The notes below the pieces were generated by a model that had not been told where the DNA came from, made no database searches, and saw only the letters and a list, made by a program, of their open reading frames with translations. A stretch of DNA of 64,000 bases from Bacteroidales bacterium (GTDB lineage: Bacteria > Bacteroidota > Bacteroidia > Bacteroidales > Muribaculaceae): positions 1-64,000 of the forward strand of contig SUXH01000003.1 in assembly GCA_015061055.1 (NCBI GenBank). The letters run 5' to 3'. Shown one piece after another: positions 25,901-34,423 of the stretch. The position numbers were made by a program, and so were the translations under genes. The first letter of the stretch is position 1. Every line of letters starts with the position of its first letter.

Positions 25901-27089
25901 TGAAACTTGCCAATCCGCCACCTTGAGCCGATGCCTGCACACCAAGCACAAATGTATAAGCAGCAGGGAACATAGGCGAACCTTGTTTATTAAGAGATCC
26001 ACATTTATGAGGGTATATACACCTACTGTCATTACCTGCCGCAGCCACAAGCACAGCATTCTGATAAGCCTTAGCAAGTGCTTGCTCAAGAGCTGTAGAT
26101 TCGGCATAAGAGCCAAGACTCATACTTATCACATCGGCACCATTGGCAGTAGCATAGTCGATACCCTTGATGAAGGTAGCAATATCACCTGCTCCATCGC
26201 TTTGAAGCACCGATACAGGCATAATAAGAGCATCGGGGTTGGCTCCCACACCACCCTTACCATTTGATGCAGTGGCAGCCGCTATACCGGCACAGTGAGT
26301 ACCGTGACCATTGTAGTCGTCCATACGATTGTTTTGATTCACAAAGTCCCAACCATACATATCGTCGACGAATCCGTTACCGTCGTCGTCGACACCTTCT
26401 TCTCCGGTCAACTCTTTTTCGTTAGCCCAAACGTTATCGAAAAGGTCGCTGTGAGTGAACTCCACACCTGTGTCGATAATGGCAATCACAGGACGCTTGT
26501 CGGTAATCTTAGGAGCATTCCACAACGCCGGAAGATTGATTGCGTCAAATCCCCATTGCTGAGAGTAAAGAGGGTCGGTGGCATACGCCTCGGCATCGGT
26601 AGATGTGGCATAAATCATATAGTTCGGTTCGGCAAACTCAACATCGCTCATTGCCTTGAACTTTTCGATAGCTTCGTGAACGCTTTGCACCTTTGTGGCA
26701 TCAAACTTCACACGATAAAGTTTGCCGAGATTAGAGTCTTTAATCGGTGCACCCGAATAGGATTTCAAGATTTTCTTCGAAACTATTGAGCCGGAAAGTG
26801 GCATAAGTTCTTCCATTTCGAAGCCGCCAAGTTCGTTCATCACAGCATCAACTGCCTTAACACTCGCAGTGCGGAACTTACCCTTGGTGTTCATCACTCG
26901 CACAGGAGATAACTCCTTGAATTTCACAATCAACTCGCCTTGACGATAGTCGAAACGAGAACTGCGTGCATCAATCTTTACAACTTCTTCTTCATTGTTG
27001 CGATCGACGGCACTTGCTTGCGTTGCGCCCATTGAAAGCATTACTGCAACGGCAATACTTGATCTTGATAATAAACTCTTGATTTTCAT
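22926..27089 (-). CDS. Large secreted subtilase (S8) with dockerin and T9SS sorting domain
   Basis: A 1387-residue secreted serine protease. After a signal peptide (1-26) and a prodomain-like region (about 45-165), the S8 catalytic triad is visible: Asp206 (IIDTGVE), His262 (GHGTHCAG) and Ser445 (NGTSMACP), with oxyanion Asn353 (AAGN). Then come an accessory beta region, a beta-helix-like stretch (about 640-870, AT-rich DNA), an FN3-like domain (about 1010-1120), a dockerin (about 1123-1182, two DxN-type loops), a cohesin-like beta domain (about 1183-1300) and a T9SS type A tail (1301-1387, starting LPYPNPFSD). It is probably an extracellular protease displayed at the surface. It is the first gene of the cohesin/dockerin cluster. 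Proteolytic substrates are unknown. Confidence 0.93.
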   Translation of the reverse strand: MKIKSLLSRSSIAVAVMLSMGATQASAVDRNNEEEVVKIDARSSRFDYRQGELIVKFKELSPVRVMNTKGKFRTASVKAVDAVMNELGGFEMEELMPLSGSIVSKKILKSYSGAPIKDSNLGKLYRVKFDATKVQSVHEAIEKFKAMSDVEFAEPNYMIYATSTDAEAYATDPLYSQQWGFDAINLPALWNAPKITDKRPVIAIIDTGVEFTHSDLFDNVWANEKELTGEEGVDDDGNGFVDDMYGWDFVNQNNRMDDYNGHGTHCAGIAAATASNGKGGVGANPDALIMPVSVLQSDGAGDIATFIKGIDYATANGADVISMSLGSYAESTALEQALAKAYQNAVLVAAAGNDSRCIYPHKCGSLNKQGSPMFPAAYTFVLGVQASAQGGGLASFSNYDEDGPIYFNSDFFSEEQQYNYELTAPGVNVMSTYPGGKYKALNGTSMACPLVAGAISRLLQCKDYASKEVLFGDLIHSTTSAGNLDIYAAYLLDDSKRQPTLWNIANELNDTEGGDGDMRADAGETIKIYPTLRNDWGLAQNINISLEMGENEDASLVQFLANGVDFGSDLSSYAKGKSANPIVIKISDDCVDGRRIKLRLRATCDNISSELVQDFTITVENGVEIGGMITENTTLYPNVHYIVTKTLLVPEGVTLTILPGTVLRFKSKVGFNATKGSLVCSGTPEQPIIFTMADLTTAIYEKWYFYDELNYVIFEDLRFDHTGSTGEFSINLYNVVNNCILRNIQSNKYVLNQQDLIKCNLYNLDGTWVLTNSSYLYGLYHTNFIKNRDYGADCREDEYIYNSNAFSNVQYYSDNSYKKHEVQYAIGFNSSKIESYIPQTPNYLGTGRKDFAEMRVLDYDHPIYPIGNGSYDLSNMLTRPSAEAHGIVWKVVVNGYDAQDEYELLPPLGVGRHKFEVYFNRPMNTAVAPTIAMGVRPPYTQNSIAEDGTWSADSLVYTAYLTITGKSATDGVNRIYVAGAEDNEYFEIPVEDMRFNVNVQSAGSMSTGLMAEAGLGKVNLTWETDEEDFEDLLGYNIIRYTEHVDSIYEKDYSKYGDYKEHLVIKGDTTIINKTLIESQEQSFTDYDVVPGTTYYYYIQQMTTSLASHNLSNVVASTPLTAAKGDANGSMCVDVADVVTEVAYMTKQNPQPFIFEAADVNSDLAVNVLDVVGTINIIRNPAGTSAMSVNSTAVYTIEDGILYVECPVALGGVQFRFKTGEGAEITPLEALNGFETISDNQGENGYLFFAFSMTGKTLATGKQALLRIGNAEITEVTLCDATGKSVVGIDGNTSGVGAIEAMQMELPYPNPFSDVLTVPYKVGKDGVHDVKIVVSTVTGATVAMHTEKAEYGFHSWTWNAGKDVANGVYLVSLYVDGRLMQTAKAVKR

Positions 27090-27150
27090 AAATAGTATTA
27101 TTTAGTTGTTAAATAGTATGTTTCTTTTTAGTTGCACTAAAATTGTGTGA

Positions 27151-27226
27151 GTCTGAAAGACGTTTTTAAGTAATAGCCGGGTGCTTTTAAGCTCCCGGAA
27201 TAGGACGACACAAACGAAATCGTCTG
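27151..27226 (+). repeat. 76-bp dispersed repeat, copy 2
   Basis: The reverse complement of 9384-9459, with 72 of 76 identical positions. It contains a hairpin CCGGG...CCCGG at 27177-27198, whose inner GCTT/AAGC arms close on a TT loop. A GACGA/TCGTC pair lies near its end, and the start GTCTgaaAGAC is also a hairpin. Confidence 0.9.
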
Positions 27227-27288
27227 TAAAGACGGGAATCTGATACCGTTTCGCGTCTGTCAGACGCATATCTCCTTCGTTATTCTTT

Positions 27289-27323
27289 CCCGACGGTTTT
27301 AAAACCGCCGGCTATTACCTAAA
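27289..27323 (-). repeat. Partial degenerate copy of the dispersed repeat
   Basis: On the minus strand this carries the same GTAATAGCCGG core followed by a TTTTAA-centred hairpin (CGGTTTTAAAACCG at 27294-27307), in opposite orientation to the neighbouring full copy. Short palindromes at 27253-27267 and 27327-27338 flank it. Confidence 0.6.
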
Positions 27324-27369
27324 CCGGTCCTTGCGGACTTCATTTATAATTTATGTAAGGGCATAAAAG

Positions 27370-27452
27370 AAAGGTGTGAACCTCTTTAACTTATCCCATT
27401 GATAGGCCCTCGACTGCCTTGCAGTGGATAAGAAAAAACAGTTCACACCTTT
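27370..27452. repeat. Long interrupted inverted repeat (83 bp)
   Basis: Outer arms AAAGGTGTGAAC (27370-27381) and GTTCACACCTTT (27441-27452) are perfect over 12 bp. Inner arms TTATCC (27391-27396) and GGATAA (27426-27431) lie symmetrically inside, and a small hairpin ACTGC/GCAGT sits at 27413-27425. This could fold as one long RNA hairpin or be a small mobile-element remnant. It is not followed by a T tract. Confidence 0.5.
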
Positions 27453-27840
27453 GGCTTGTATATATTATGATTATGATATATACTACACCAAAGGAGAACG
27501 CTTTGTCATTCCTACTGCTAATGAATTGTCGAGGTTCATCAATGCGGAATATGCTAAACGTCTTCCTAATATGTCAATGCTGCACACTTGCAACAACGCA
27601 AATTTAAAAAATATTTAGCAAATAAGCGTTCTTTTGTGAACTGTTTTTTTGTTTTTTTCTAAAAAAGAATGTAAAATATTGCTTGCGAAACGATGATTTT
27701 ATACTATTGTGTAATGAAATTAGCGCTCGGTTAATCCTCTGATTTACAGAAGTAAAGTTACGACTTTTTTCTTAATTATGCAACTATTTTTGTGTATTTT
27801 TTTGCAATGATTTGTATTTGTTTTGCGTGCGTTTTTTAGC

Positions 27841-27848
27841 TACATTTG
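27841..27848 (+). promoter_or_regulatory. -7 promoter box for nspC
   Basis: TACATTTG fits TAnnTTTG, 29 nt before the start codon, with a TTTG about 20 nt further upstream as a possible -33 element. Confidence 0.55.
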
Positions 27849-27877
27849 TACCTTGAAAAAAGTAAGCAAAAATTATT

Positions 27878-29020
27878 ATGAATTATCCTACTCCATATTA
27901 TATTGTATATGAAGATAGATTGAGACGTAATCTGGACTTAATTAAATATGTAAAAGAATCGGCAGGCGTAGAAATCATTATGGCTTTCAAGGCTAATGCT
28001 TTGTGGCGCACATTCTCGGTTTTTCGTGAATACGGAGTGAAATCGACAGCAAGTTCGCTAAACGAAATGCAACTTGCAAATGATGAATTGCACGTTAAAG
28101 CTCACGCCTATTGTCCTGTGTACACCGATGCCACTATCGATAAGTTTCTTGCAGGTAGCTCACACATTACATTCAATTCATTGAAGCAATTTCATCGCTT
28201 TAAAGAACGAGTGGCCGAATATAACTCAGCAAATCCCAATGATGCAGTGAGTTGCGGACTTCGCATCAATCCGATGTGTTCGGTGGTGGAAACTGATATA
28301 TATAACCCAAGCAGTCCAGGTTCGAGATTTGGTGTTGTGGCTGAGGATATTACAGAGTTGCCGGAAGGACTTGACGGATTTCACTTTCACGCACTTTGTG
28401 AGTCTACTTCTTACGACTTGGAGAAAGTGCTTGAAGCCATAGAAGCACAATTTGGAAAATTCTTGCCAAAGTTGAAGTGGCTGAATATGGGTGGCGGACA
28501 CTTGATGACTCGTGAGGGATATGATGTGGAACATCTGATTGCTCTATTAAAGACCTTCCGAGCAAAATATCCTAATCTGCAAATAATTCTTGAACCCGGA
28601 AGCGCATTTACTTGGCGTACAGGGGATTTGATTTCGTCGGTAGTGGATGTAGTGAGTAATCATGGAATTAAGACGGCAATTGTTGATGTTTCGTTTGCTT
28701 GCCATATGCCGGACTGTCTTGAAATGCCATATCAACCTATAATCAGTGAAGCATTGAAAGACGTTGACCACGACAAGCCAACCTATAGAATGGGTGGAAA
28801 TTCGTGTCTAAGTGGCGACTTTGTGGGCGATTGGAGTTTTGAAAAAGAACTACAAGAGGGAGATGTGCTCACATTTGAGGATATGAATCACTATACTACA
28901 GTTAAGACTCATATGTTCAATGGGATACAACATCCGGCTATGCTATTTCAACATAGTGACGGCAAAGTAGAAGTGCTTCGTGAATTTACCTACGAAGATT
29001 ACAAAAACAGAATGGACTGA
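27878..29020 (+). CDS. nspC: Carboxynorspermidine decarboxylase
   Basis: A 380-residue PLP-dependent fold III decarboxylase of normal length. It makes norspermidine or spermidine from the carboxy form in the alternative polyamine pathway. The N-terminus TPYYIVYEDRLRRNL and the PLP-lysine motif IIMAFKANALW (Lys about 38) are diagnostic, as are CGLRINP, the GGGH motif, CESTSYDLE and CHMPDCLEMPY. Carboxyspermidine dehydrogenase, the preceding enzyme, is not in the window. A -7 box lies just upstream. The FAD enzyme gene converges on it with an 8-bp gap. Confidence 0.95.
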   Translation: MNYPTPYYIVYEDRLRRNLDLIKYVKESAGVEIIMAFKANALWRTFSVFREYGVKSTASSLNEMQLANDELHVKAHAYCPVYTDATIDKFLAGSSHITFNSLKQFHRFKERVAEYNSANPNDAVSCGLRINPMCSVVETDIYNPSSPGSRFGVVAEDITELPEGLDGFHFHALCESTSYDLEKVLEAIEAQFGKFLPKLKWLNMGGGHLMTREGYDVEHLIALLKTFRAKYPNLQIILEPGSAFTWRTGDLISSVVDVVSNHGIKTAIVDVSFACHMPDCLEMPYQPIISEALKDVDHDKPTYRMGGNSCLSGDFVGDWSFEKELQEGDVLTFEDMNHYTTVKTHMFNGIQHPAMLFQHSDGKVEVLREFTYEDYKNRMD

Positions 29021-29027
29021 ATAAAAA

Positions 29028-30599
29028 TCAACTGTTTGTGGAGATGCTATTGTAAAGTGCTTCGGCGCAGCGTTCGCCATCGATTGCCGCTGAAACAATA
29101 CCACCGGCATAACCGGCACCTTCACCACATGGATATAATCCCTTAATCTCAATATGGTTAAGGGATTCTTTGTGTCTTGGGATGCGAACCGGTGCCGAAG
29201 TGCGAGTTTCCATTCCTATGACAATAGCATCGTTAGTGAGAAATCCTTTGGCTGAACGACCAAATACTTTGAATCCTTCTCTCAGGCGACTGCTGATAAA
29301 TTTTGGCATCCATTGATCGAGGCGAGATGGTTGTATTCCCGGAGGATAAGATGATTTTGGTAAATCCTTTGAAGGTCGGGCTTCCACAAAATCCAACATT
29401 CGTTGTGCCCCTGCCTTTTGGGTTCGCCCGGCATTTTCAAAACAAAGCAATTCGACGTATTCTTGATATTTCATCATTGCGAGTTCGCCATATTGAGCAT
29501 ACTTTGGTTCCAAATCTTCAGGATGAATTTCTACCACCATTCCGGAATTTGCCCATTGCGTGCCACGATTTGATGGTGACATTCCGTTAACAACAAGTTG
29601 GTTGCAATCGCTTGCAGCAGGGACAATAAAACCACCGGGACACATACAAAACGAATAGACTCCCCTACCATTGATTTGTGTGACAAAATTATATTCGGCA
29701 GCGGGGAGATACTTACCTCTGCCGTTTTTTGAATGGTATTGTATGCAATCAATAGTGTGCTGTGGGTGTTCGAGTCGCACACCGATAGCAATACCCTTTG
29801 CCTCAATCTTGATGGATTTGTTATGTAATAATGTGTAAATATCTCTTGCCGAATGACCTGTGGCAAGGATTACAGGACCAAGATATTTTTCACCATTAAC
29901 ACATTCAACGCCAATTGCTTCATTGTCGTTGATGAGAATATTATTTACGCACGTGTTGAAATGCACTTCACCTCCACAAGCAAGAATGGTTTCTCGTATT
30001 GATTTTATGACTTTAGGTAGCTTATCGGTGCCAATATGAGGGTGTACGTCAATAAGGATATCTTCGCTGGCTCCATGCTGGTGGAATATGCCAAGAATTC
30101 TATCAATAGAACCACGCTTTTTGCTGCGTGTATATAGTTTTCCATCAGAATATGCACCTGCTCCACCTTCTCCAAAGCAATAGTTTGAATTTGGGTCAAC
30201 TATACCTTCCCGAGAAATGCGAGCCACATCTTTCAGACGTTGTTCGACATCTTTTCCACGTTCGAGAACAATAGGACGTATTCCTAATTCGATAAGTCTT
30301 AATGCCGCAAAAAGTCCGCCCGGTCCGGCTCCCACTACAATTGCTTGTTTTTTGTCGGATACATTTAGGTATTGAATCGGAGCAATCAAAGGTGTATTGT
30401 CAGTGTATTCGTCAATAAAAACCCGAATCTTTAAATTTACCATTACATTGCGTTGTCTTGCATCAATGGATCTTTTGATGATTCGAATGCCTTTGATACG
30501 ATTTATATCAATGTTTTCTGCGGTTGAGATATAGAATTTAAGTTCTTCGGCAATTGCCGAAACACGTGGATTTACTCTTATTTGGAAATCTTGTATCAT
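29028..30599 (-). CDS. FAD-dependent dehydrogenase (COG2509-like)
   Basis: A 523-residue flavoprotein with a Rossmann dinucleotide-binding motif VVGAGPGGLFAALRL at about residues 92-106 and the glutamate end LERG. An N-terminal domain of about 85 residues (IDINRIKGIRIIKRSIDARQ) precedes it, as in the uncharacterised FAD-dependent dehydrogenase family. Other family motifs are FGEGGAGAYSDGKLYT, MCPGGFIVPAA and YPCGEGAGYAGGI. The physiological substrate is unknown. It is convergent with nspC (8-bp gap) and divergent from purL, with which it shares a 98-bp intergenic region. Confidence 0.88.
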   Translation of the reverse strand: MIQDFQIRVNPRVSAIAEELKFYISTAENIDINRIKGIRIIKRSIDARQRNVMVNLKIRVFIDEYTDNTPLIAPIQYLNVSDKKQAIVVGAGPGGLFAALRLIELGIRPIVLERGKDVEQRLKDVARISREGIVDPNSNYCFGEGGAGAYSDGKLYTRSKKRGSIDRILGIFHQHGASEDILIDVHPHIGTDKLPKVIKSIRETILACGGEVHFNTCVNNILINDNEAIGVECVNGEKYLGPVILATGHSARDIYTLLHNKSIKIEAKGIAIGVRLEHPQHTIDCIQYHSKNGRGKYLPAAEYNFVTQINGRGVYSFCMCPGGFIVPAASDCNQLVVNGMSPSNRGTQWANSGMVVEIHPEDLEPKYAQYGELAMMKYQEYVELLCFENAGRTQKAGAQRMLDFVEARPSKDLPKSSYPPGIQPSRLDQWMPKFISSRLREGFKVFGRSAKGFLTNDAIVIGMETRTSAPVRIPRHKESLNHIEIKGLYPCGEGAGYAGGIVSAAIDGERCAEALYNSISTNS

Positions 30600-30648
30600 T
30601 ATTATTTAATTTGAGGTCAAAATTAGTGCTTTTCTGTGATATTTTTGC

Positions 30649-30656
30649 TATCTTTG
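30649..30656 (+). promoter_or_regulatory. -7 promoter box for purL
   Basis: TATCTTTG, 41 nt before the purL start codon, is a close match to the Bacteroidota consensus. Confidence 0.6.
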
Positions 30657-30697
30657 CGTGAATTATTACGTAATAAATTATACATCACTTATAAATT

Positions 30698-33600
30698 ATG
30701 ATAACATTCTTCAAGAAAGGAGCAAAAACTATTTTTGCGGTTGAATCAGACCATAAATTATCTACAAATGAAGTAGAGAAATTCTATTGGTTATTTGATG
30801 GAGCAAAAGTGCTTTCGGGTAATTCAGTAAAAGGAACTTACGTCGGTCCTCGTCGTGAAATGATTACTCCATGGAGTACTAATGCCGTTGAGATTACTCA
30901 AAATATGGGTATGATCGGCATTTTGCGCATCGAAGAATTTACTTATGCCGGAAATGAGACTCCGGAACACGACAAGATGTTGCAACGTGTGTACAATGGG
31001 TTGAATAAGGATATTTTTAAAATCACAAAAACTCCGGATCCAATTGTATATATCGAAAATCTCGAAGAATACAATGTAACTGAAGGTCTTGCATTAAGTC
31101 CTGAAGAAATAGAATATTTAAAGAATTTGAGTGAGAAACTTGGTCGTAAATTAACCGATAGCGAAGTGTTTGGTTTCTCACAAGTTAATTCGGAACACTG
31201 CCGCCATAAGATTTTCAATGGTACATTCATTATTGACGGCGAAGAAAAAGAAATGTCATTGTTTAAGATGATTAAAAAGACTTCACAAGAAAATCCAAAT
31301 GGTCTTGTGTCGGCTTACAAAGATAACGTGGCATTTGTGAAAGGTCCTAAGATAGAACAATTTGCTCCTAAAACAGGTGATAAACCTGATTTCTTTGAAG
31401 TGAAAGATATAAACTCTGTGATTTCATTGAAGGCTGAAACACACAACTTCCCTACTACTGTTGAACCATTCAATGGTGCAGCAACAGGTTCGGGAGGAGA
31501 AATACGTGACCGACTTGGTGGAGGTAAGGCAAGTTTGCCTCTTGCTGGAACTGCAGTGTATATGACTTCATATCCTCGTATGACAGCTGATCGTGCTTGG
31601 GAACTATGCACTATGCCTCCACGTCCATGGCTATACCAAACTCCGGAAGAAATACTTATCAAGGCATCAAATGGTGCAAGTGACTTCGGAAATAAGTATG
31701 GTCAACCTCTTATCTGTGGTTCTTTGTTGACATTTGAACATGAAGAAAATGGAGAACAATTTGCTTACGATAAAGTGATTATGCTTGCTGGTGGAGTGGG
31801 ATTTGCAAATAAGCGTGATGCAATAAAAGGTACTCCTAAGGCAGGACAAGATGTTGTGTTGATGGGAGGAGATAATTATCGCATCGGTATGGGCGGTGGT
31901 GCTGTATCTTCAGTAAATACCGGTCAATATGCAAATGCTATTGAACTGAATGCAATACAACGTGCTAATCCTGAAATGCAAAAGCGTGTATCGAATGTGA
32001 TTCGTACTCTTGCAGAATCAGACAATAACCCAATAGTGTCAATCCACGACCATGGTGCAGGTGGTCACCTGAATGCTTTGTCGGAACTTGTAGAAGCAAC
32101 CGGTGGTAAGATTGAAATTGATGCACTACCTGTTGGTGATCCTACTCTATCTTCGAAAGAAATTATTGGTAATGAGAGCCAAGAAAGAATGGGTATGGTT
32201 GTCAATAATAAAGATATTGAACAAATTCGCAAGATTGCAGAACGTGAACGTGCTCCATTTTATGTTGTAGGTAAGACTACAGGTGATGACCGTTTTGTGT
32301 TTGAACAAAAAGACGGAGTTTGCCCAATTGATCTTGGTATGAATGATATGTTTGGTAGTTCACCTAAGACTATTATGTGCGATAACACAAAAGAACGTGT
32401 GCTGGAAAATGTGTCTTATGAAAATGCCAAACTCAATGAATACGTTGAAAATGTGTTGCAAATAGAAGCTGTAGCTTGTAAAGACTGGCTGACAAATAAG
32501 GTTGACCGTTCGGTAACAGGTCGTATAGCTCGTCAACAATGCCAGGGTGAAATTCAATTGCCATTGAGCGATTGTGGCGTTGTTGCACTTGACTATACAG
32601 GTAAAACAGGTATAGCTACATCAATTGGACATGCGCCACAAGCCGCACTTGCAGATCCTAAAGCGGGTTCTGTGCTTTCAATAGCTGAAGCTCTAACTAA
32701 TATTGTAGGTGCAAACTTAAAAGAAGGTCTAAAGAGTGTGTCATTAAGTGCAAACTGGATGTGGCCTTGTAGAAACGAAGGTGAGGATGCAGCTCTTTAC
32801 AGCGCAGTTAAGGCTTGTAGTGATTTTGCTTGTGCATTGGGTATTAATATTCCTACCGGTAAGGATAGTTTGTCGATGACTCAAAAATATGGTGATAAGA
32901 AAGTCCTTGCTCCAGGTACTGTAATTATATCAGCAAGTGCAGAAGTTAAAGATGTGAAGAAGACTGTTTCGCCTGTTATTCAAGCAAAAGATAGTTCTAT
33001 TTACTATGTAGACTTTTCTGCTGATGAACTAAAACTTGGCGGTTCTGCCCTATCACAAGTTCTAAATAAGATTGGTAGTGATGTGCCGACCATAAAATCA
33101 GCAGAATATTTTACAAAGGCATTTGGCGCAATTCAAAAACTTGTTGCTAAGAAGAAACTACTTGCTATGCACGACGTTTCGGCAGGTGGTATGATTACAG
33201 CATTGCTTGAAATGGTATTTGCGAATGTTAAAGGTGGTCTTGATGTAAACCTTGATGCATTCGAAACAAATGATATGGTTAAGGTCCTATTTGCTGAAAA
33301 CCCGGCAGTTCTTATTCAAATTGCAAATAAGAATGAAGAATCAGTGCTTGCTATTTTAGCTGAATTCGGTGTTAAGGCTGTAAAGGTTGCTGAACCAAAT
33401 ACAGAACGTAGTATCGTAATTAACCACAATGATAATGAATATATGTTATTTGTTGATCATTTGCGTGATTTATGGTTTAAGACGTCATATCTTCTTGACC
33501 GCAAGCAAAGTGGTAGTAAATGCGCTGAAATGCGTTTCGAAAACTATAAGAAACAACCAATTCGCTATCGTTTCCCTGTAGGATTCAAGGGTAATGCTGC

Positions 33601-34393
33601 GGCTTATGGAATTGAAGGCTCTCGCCATAATTCTACAGGTATCAAGGCTGCTATTATTCGTGAAAAGGGTGTAAATGGTGATCGTGAAATGGCATATTCA
33701 CTATACTATGCAGGTTTTGATGTTAAAGATGTTCATATGACAGACCTAATGAGTGGACGTGAAACTCTTGAAGATGTGAATATGATTGTGTTCTGTGGAG
33801 GATTCTCTAACTCGGATGTTTTAGGTTCGGCAAAAGGATGGGCAGGTGGTTTCCTATGGAATGACACAGCTAAGAAAGTATTGGAAAACTTCTATGCAAG
33901 GGAAGATACCTTAAGTCTTGGCGTATGTAATGGTTGTCAAGTGATGATGGAGCTAAATCTTATCGCACCTGAACATAACAAACGTATCAAGATGCTTCAC
34001 AACGATTCACATAAGTTTGAGTCACAATTCGTTGGAGTGACTATTCCTGAAAATAATTCGGTAATGTTTAGTTCACTATCCGGCTCTAAACTTGGTATTT
34101 GGGTAGCTCATGGTGAAGGAAAATTCTATATGCCTGAATCAACTGATAAGTATAATGTAGTATTACAATATTCTTATAAGTCATATCCGGCCAATCCAAA
34201 TGGCTCTCCTCGTGCTGTAGCCGGTCTTGCATCGGCAGATGGTCGCCACTTGGCTATGATGCCTCACTTGGAACGTGCAATTTTCCCTTGGCAATGTGCA
34301 TTCTATCCGGAAACTCGCAGGAATAATGAGGTAACTCCATGGATTGAAGGTTTTGTTAATGCACGTAAGTGGATTGAGAAAAATAAGAAATAA
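30698..34393 (+). CDS. purL: Phosphoribosylformylglycinamidine synthase
   Basis: A 1231-residue large single-chain enzyme of purine synthesis that converts FGAR to FGAM using glutamine and ATP. The N-terminal PurS-like and linker regions, two AIRS-like synthase domains (SEHCRHKIFNG, ETHNFPTTVEPFNGAATGSGG, DHGAGGHLNALSELV, HDVSAGGMITALLEM) and a C-terminal class I glutamine amidotransferase domain are all present. The amidotransferase nucleophile is Cys in LGVCNGCQVM, and the His/Glu pair is near the end. The gene is full length and is followed 30 nt later by purH. Codon use is unremarkable. Confidence 0.97.
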   Translation: MITFFKKGAKTIFAVESDHKLSTNEVEKFYWLFDGAKVLSGNSVKGTYVGPRREMITPWSTNAVEITQNMGMIGILRIEEFTYAGNETPEHDKMLQRVYNGLNKDIFKITKTPDPIVYIENLEEYNVTEGLALSPEEIEYLKNLSEKLGRKLTDSEVFGFSQVNSEHCRHKIFNGTFIIDGEEKEMSLFKMIKKTSQENPNGLVSAYKDNVAFVKGPKIEQFAPKTGDKPDFFEVKDINSVISLKAETHNFPTTVEPFNGAATGSGGEIRDRLGGGKASLPLAGTAVYMTSYPRMTADRAWELCTMPPRPWLYQTPEEILIKASNGASDFGNKYGQPLICGSLLTFEHEENGEQFAYDKVIMLAGGVGFANKRDAIKGTPKAGQDVVLMGGDNYRIGMGGGAVSSVNTGQYANAIELNAIQRANPEMQKRVSNVIRTLAESDNNPIVSIHDHGAGGHLNALSELVEATGGKIEIDALPVGDPTLSSKEIIGNESQERMGMVVNNKDIEQIRKIAERERAPFYVVGKTTGDDRFVFEQKDGVCPIDLGMNDMFGSSPKTIMCDNTKERVLENVSYENAKLNEYVENVLQIEAVACKDWLTNKVDRSVTGRIARQQCQGEIQLPLSDCGVVALDYTGKTGIATSIGHAPQAALADPKAGSVLSIAEALTNIVGANLKEGLKSVSLSANWMWPCRNEGEDAALYSAVKACSDFACALGINIPTGKDSLSMTQKYGDKKVLAPGTVIISASAEVKDVKKTVSPVIQAKDSSIYYVDFSADELKLGGSALSQVLNKIGSDVPTIKSAEYFTKAFGAIQKLVAKKKLLAMHDVSAGGMITALLEMVFANVKGGLDVNLDAFETNDMVKVLFAENPAVLIQIANKNEESVLAILAEFGVKAVKVAEPNTERSIVINHNDNEYMLFVDHLRDLWFKTSYLLDRKQSGSKCAEMRFENYKKQPIRYRFPVGFKGNAAAYGIEGSRHNSTGIKAAIIREKGVNGDREMAYSLYYAGFDVKDVHMTDLMSGRETLEDVNMIVFCGGFSNSDVLGSAKGWAGGFLWNDTAKKVLENFYAREDTLSLGVCNGCQVMMELNLIAPEHNKRIKMLHNDSHKFESQFVGVTIPENNSVMFSSLSGSKLGIWVAHGEGKFYMPESTDKYNVVLQYSYKSYPANPNGSPRAVAGLASADGRHLAMMPHLERAIFPWQCAFYPETRRNNEVTPWIEGFVNARKWIEKNKK

Positions 34394-34423
34394 ATAATGA
34401 ATATATAACGAAATAAATTAGAT

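Larger units (their letters stand above)
27090..27877. other. Long intergenic region with repeat cluster
   Basis: A 788-bp gap between the divergent subtilase and nspC genes. 27151-27340 holds the second copy of the 76-bp repeat, a partial inverted copy and several short hairpins. 27370-27452 holds a long interrupted inverted repeat. 27620-27840 is AT-rich with no features, ending in the nspC promoter. A 64-codon open frame with a GTG start (27424-27618) is not convincing. Confidence 0.6.

Noticed and set aside
22811..26789. Many open frames on the plus strand opposite the subtilase gene
   Set aside because: They are shadows: the minus-strand gene has a full S8 triad, dockerin and T9SS tail over the same bases.
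27424..27618. 64-codon open frame with GTG start between subtilase and nspC
   Set aside because: No ATG, no family resemblance, starts inside the inverted repeat, no supporting promoter; possibly random.
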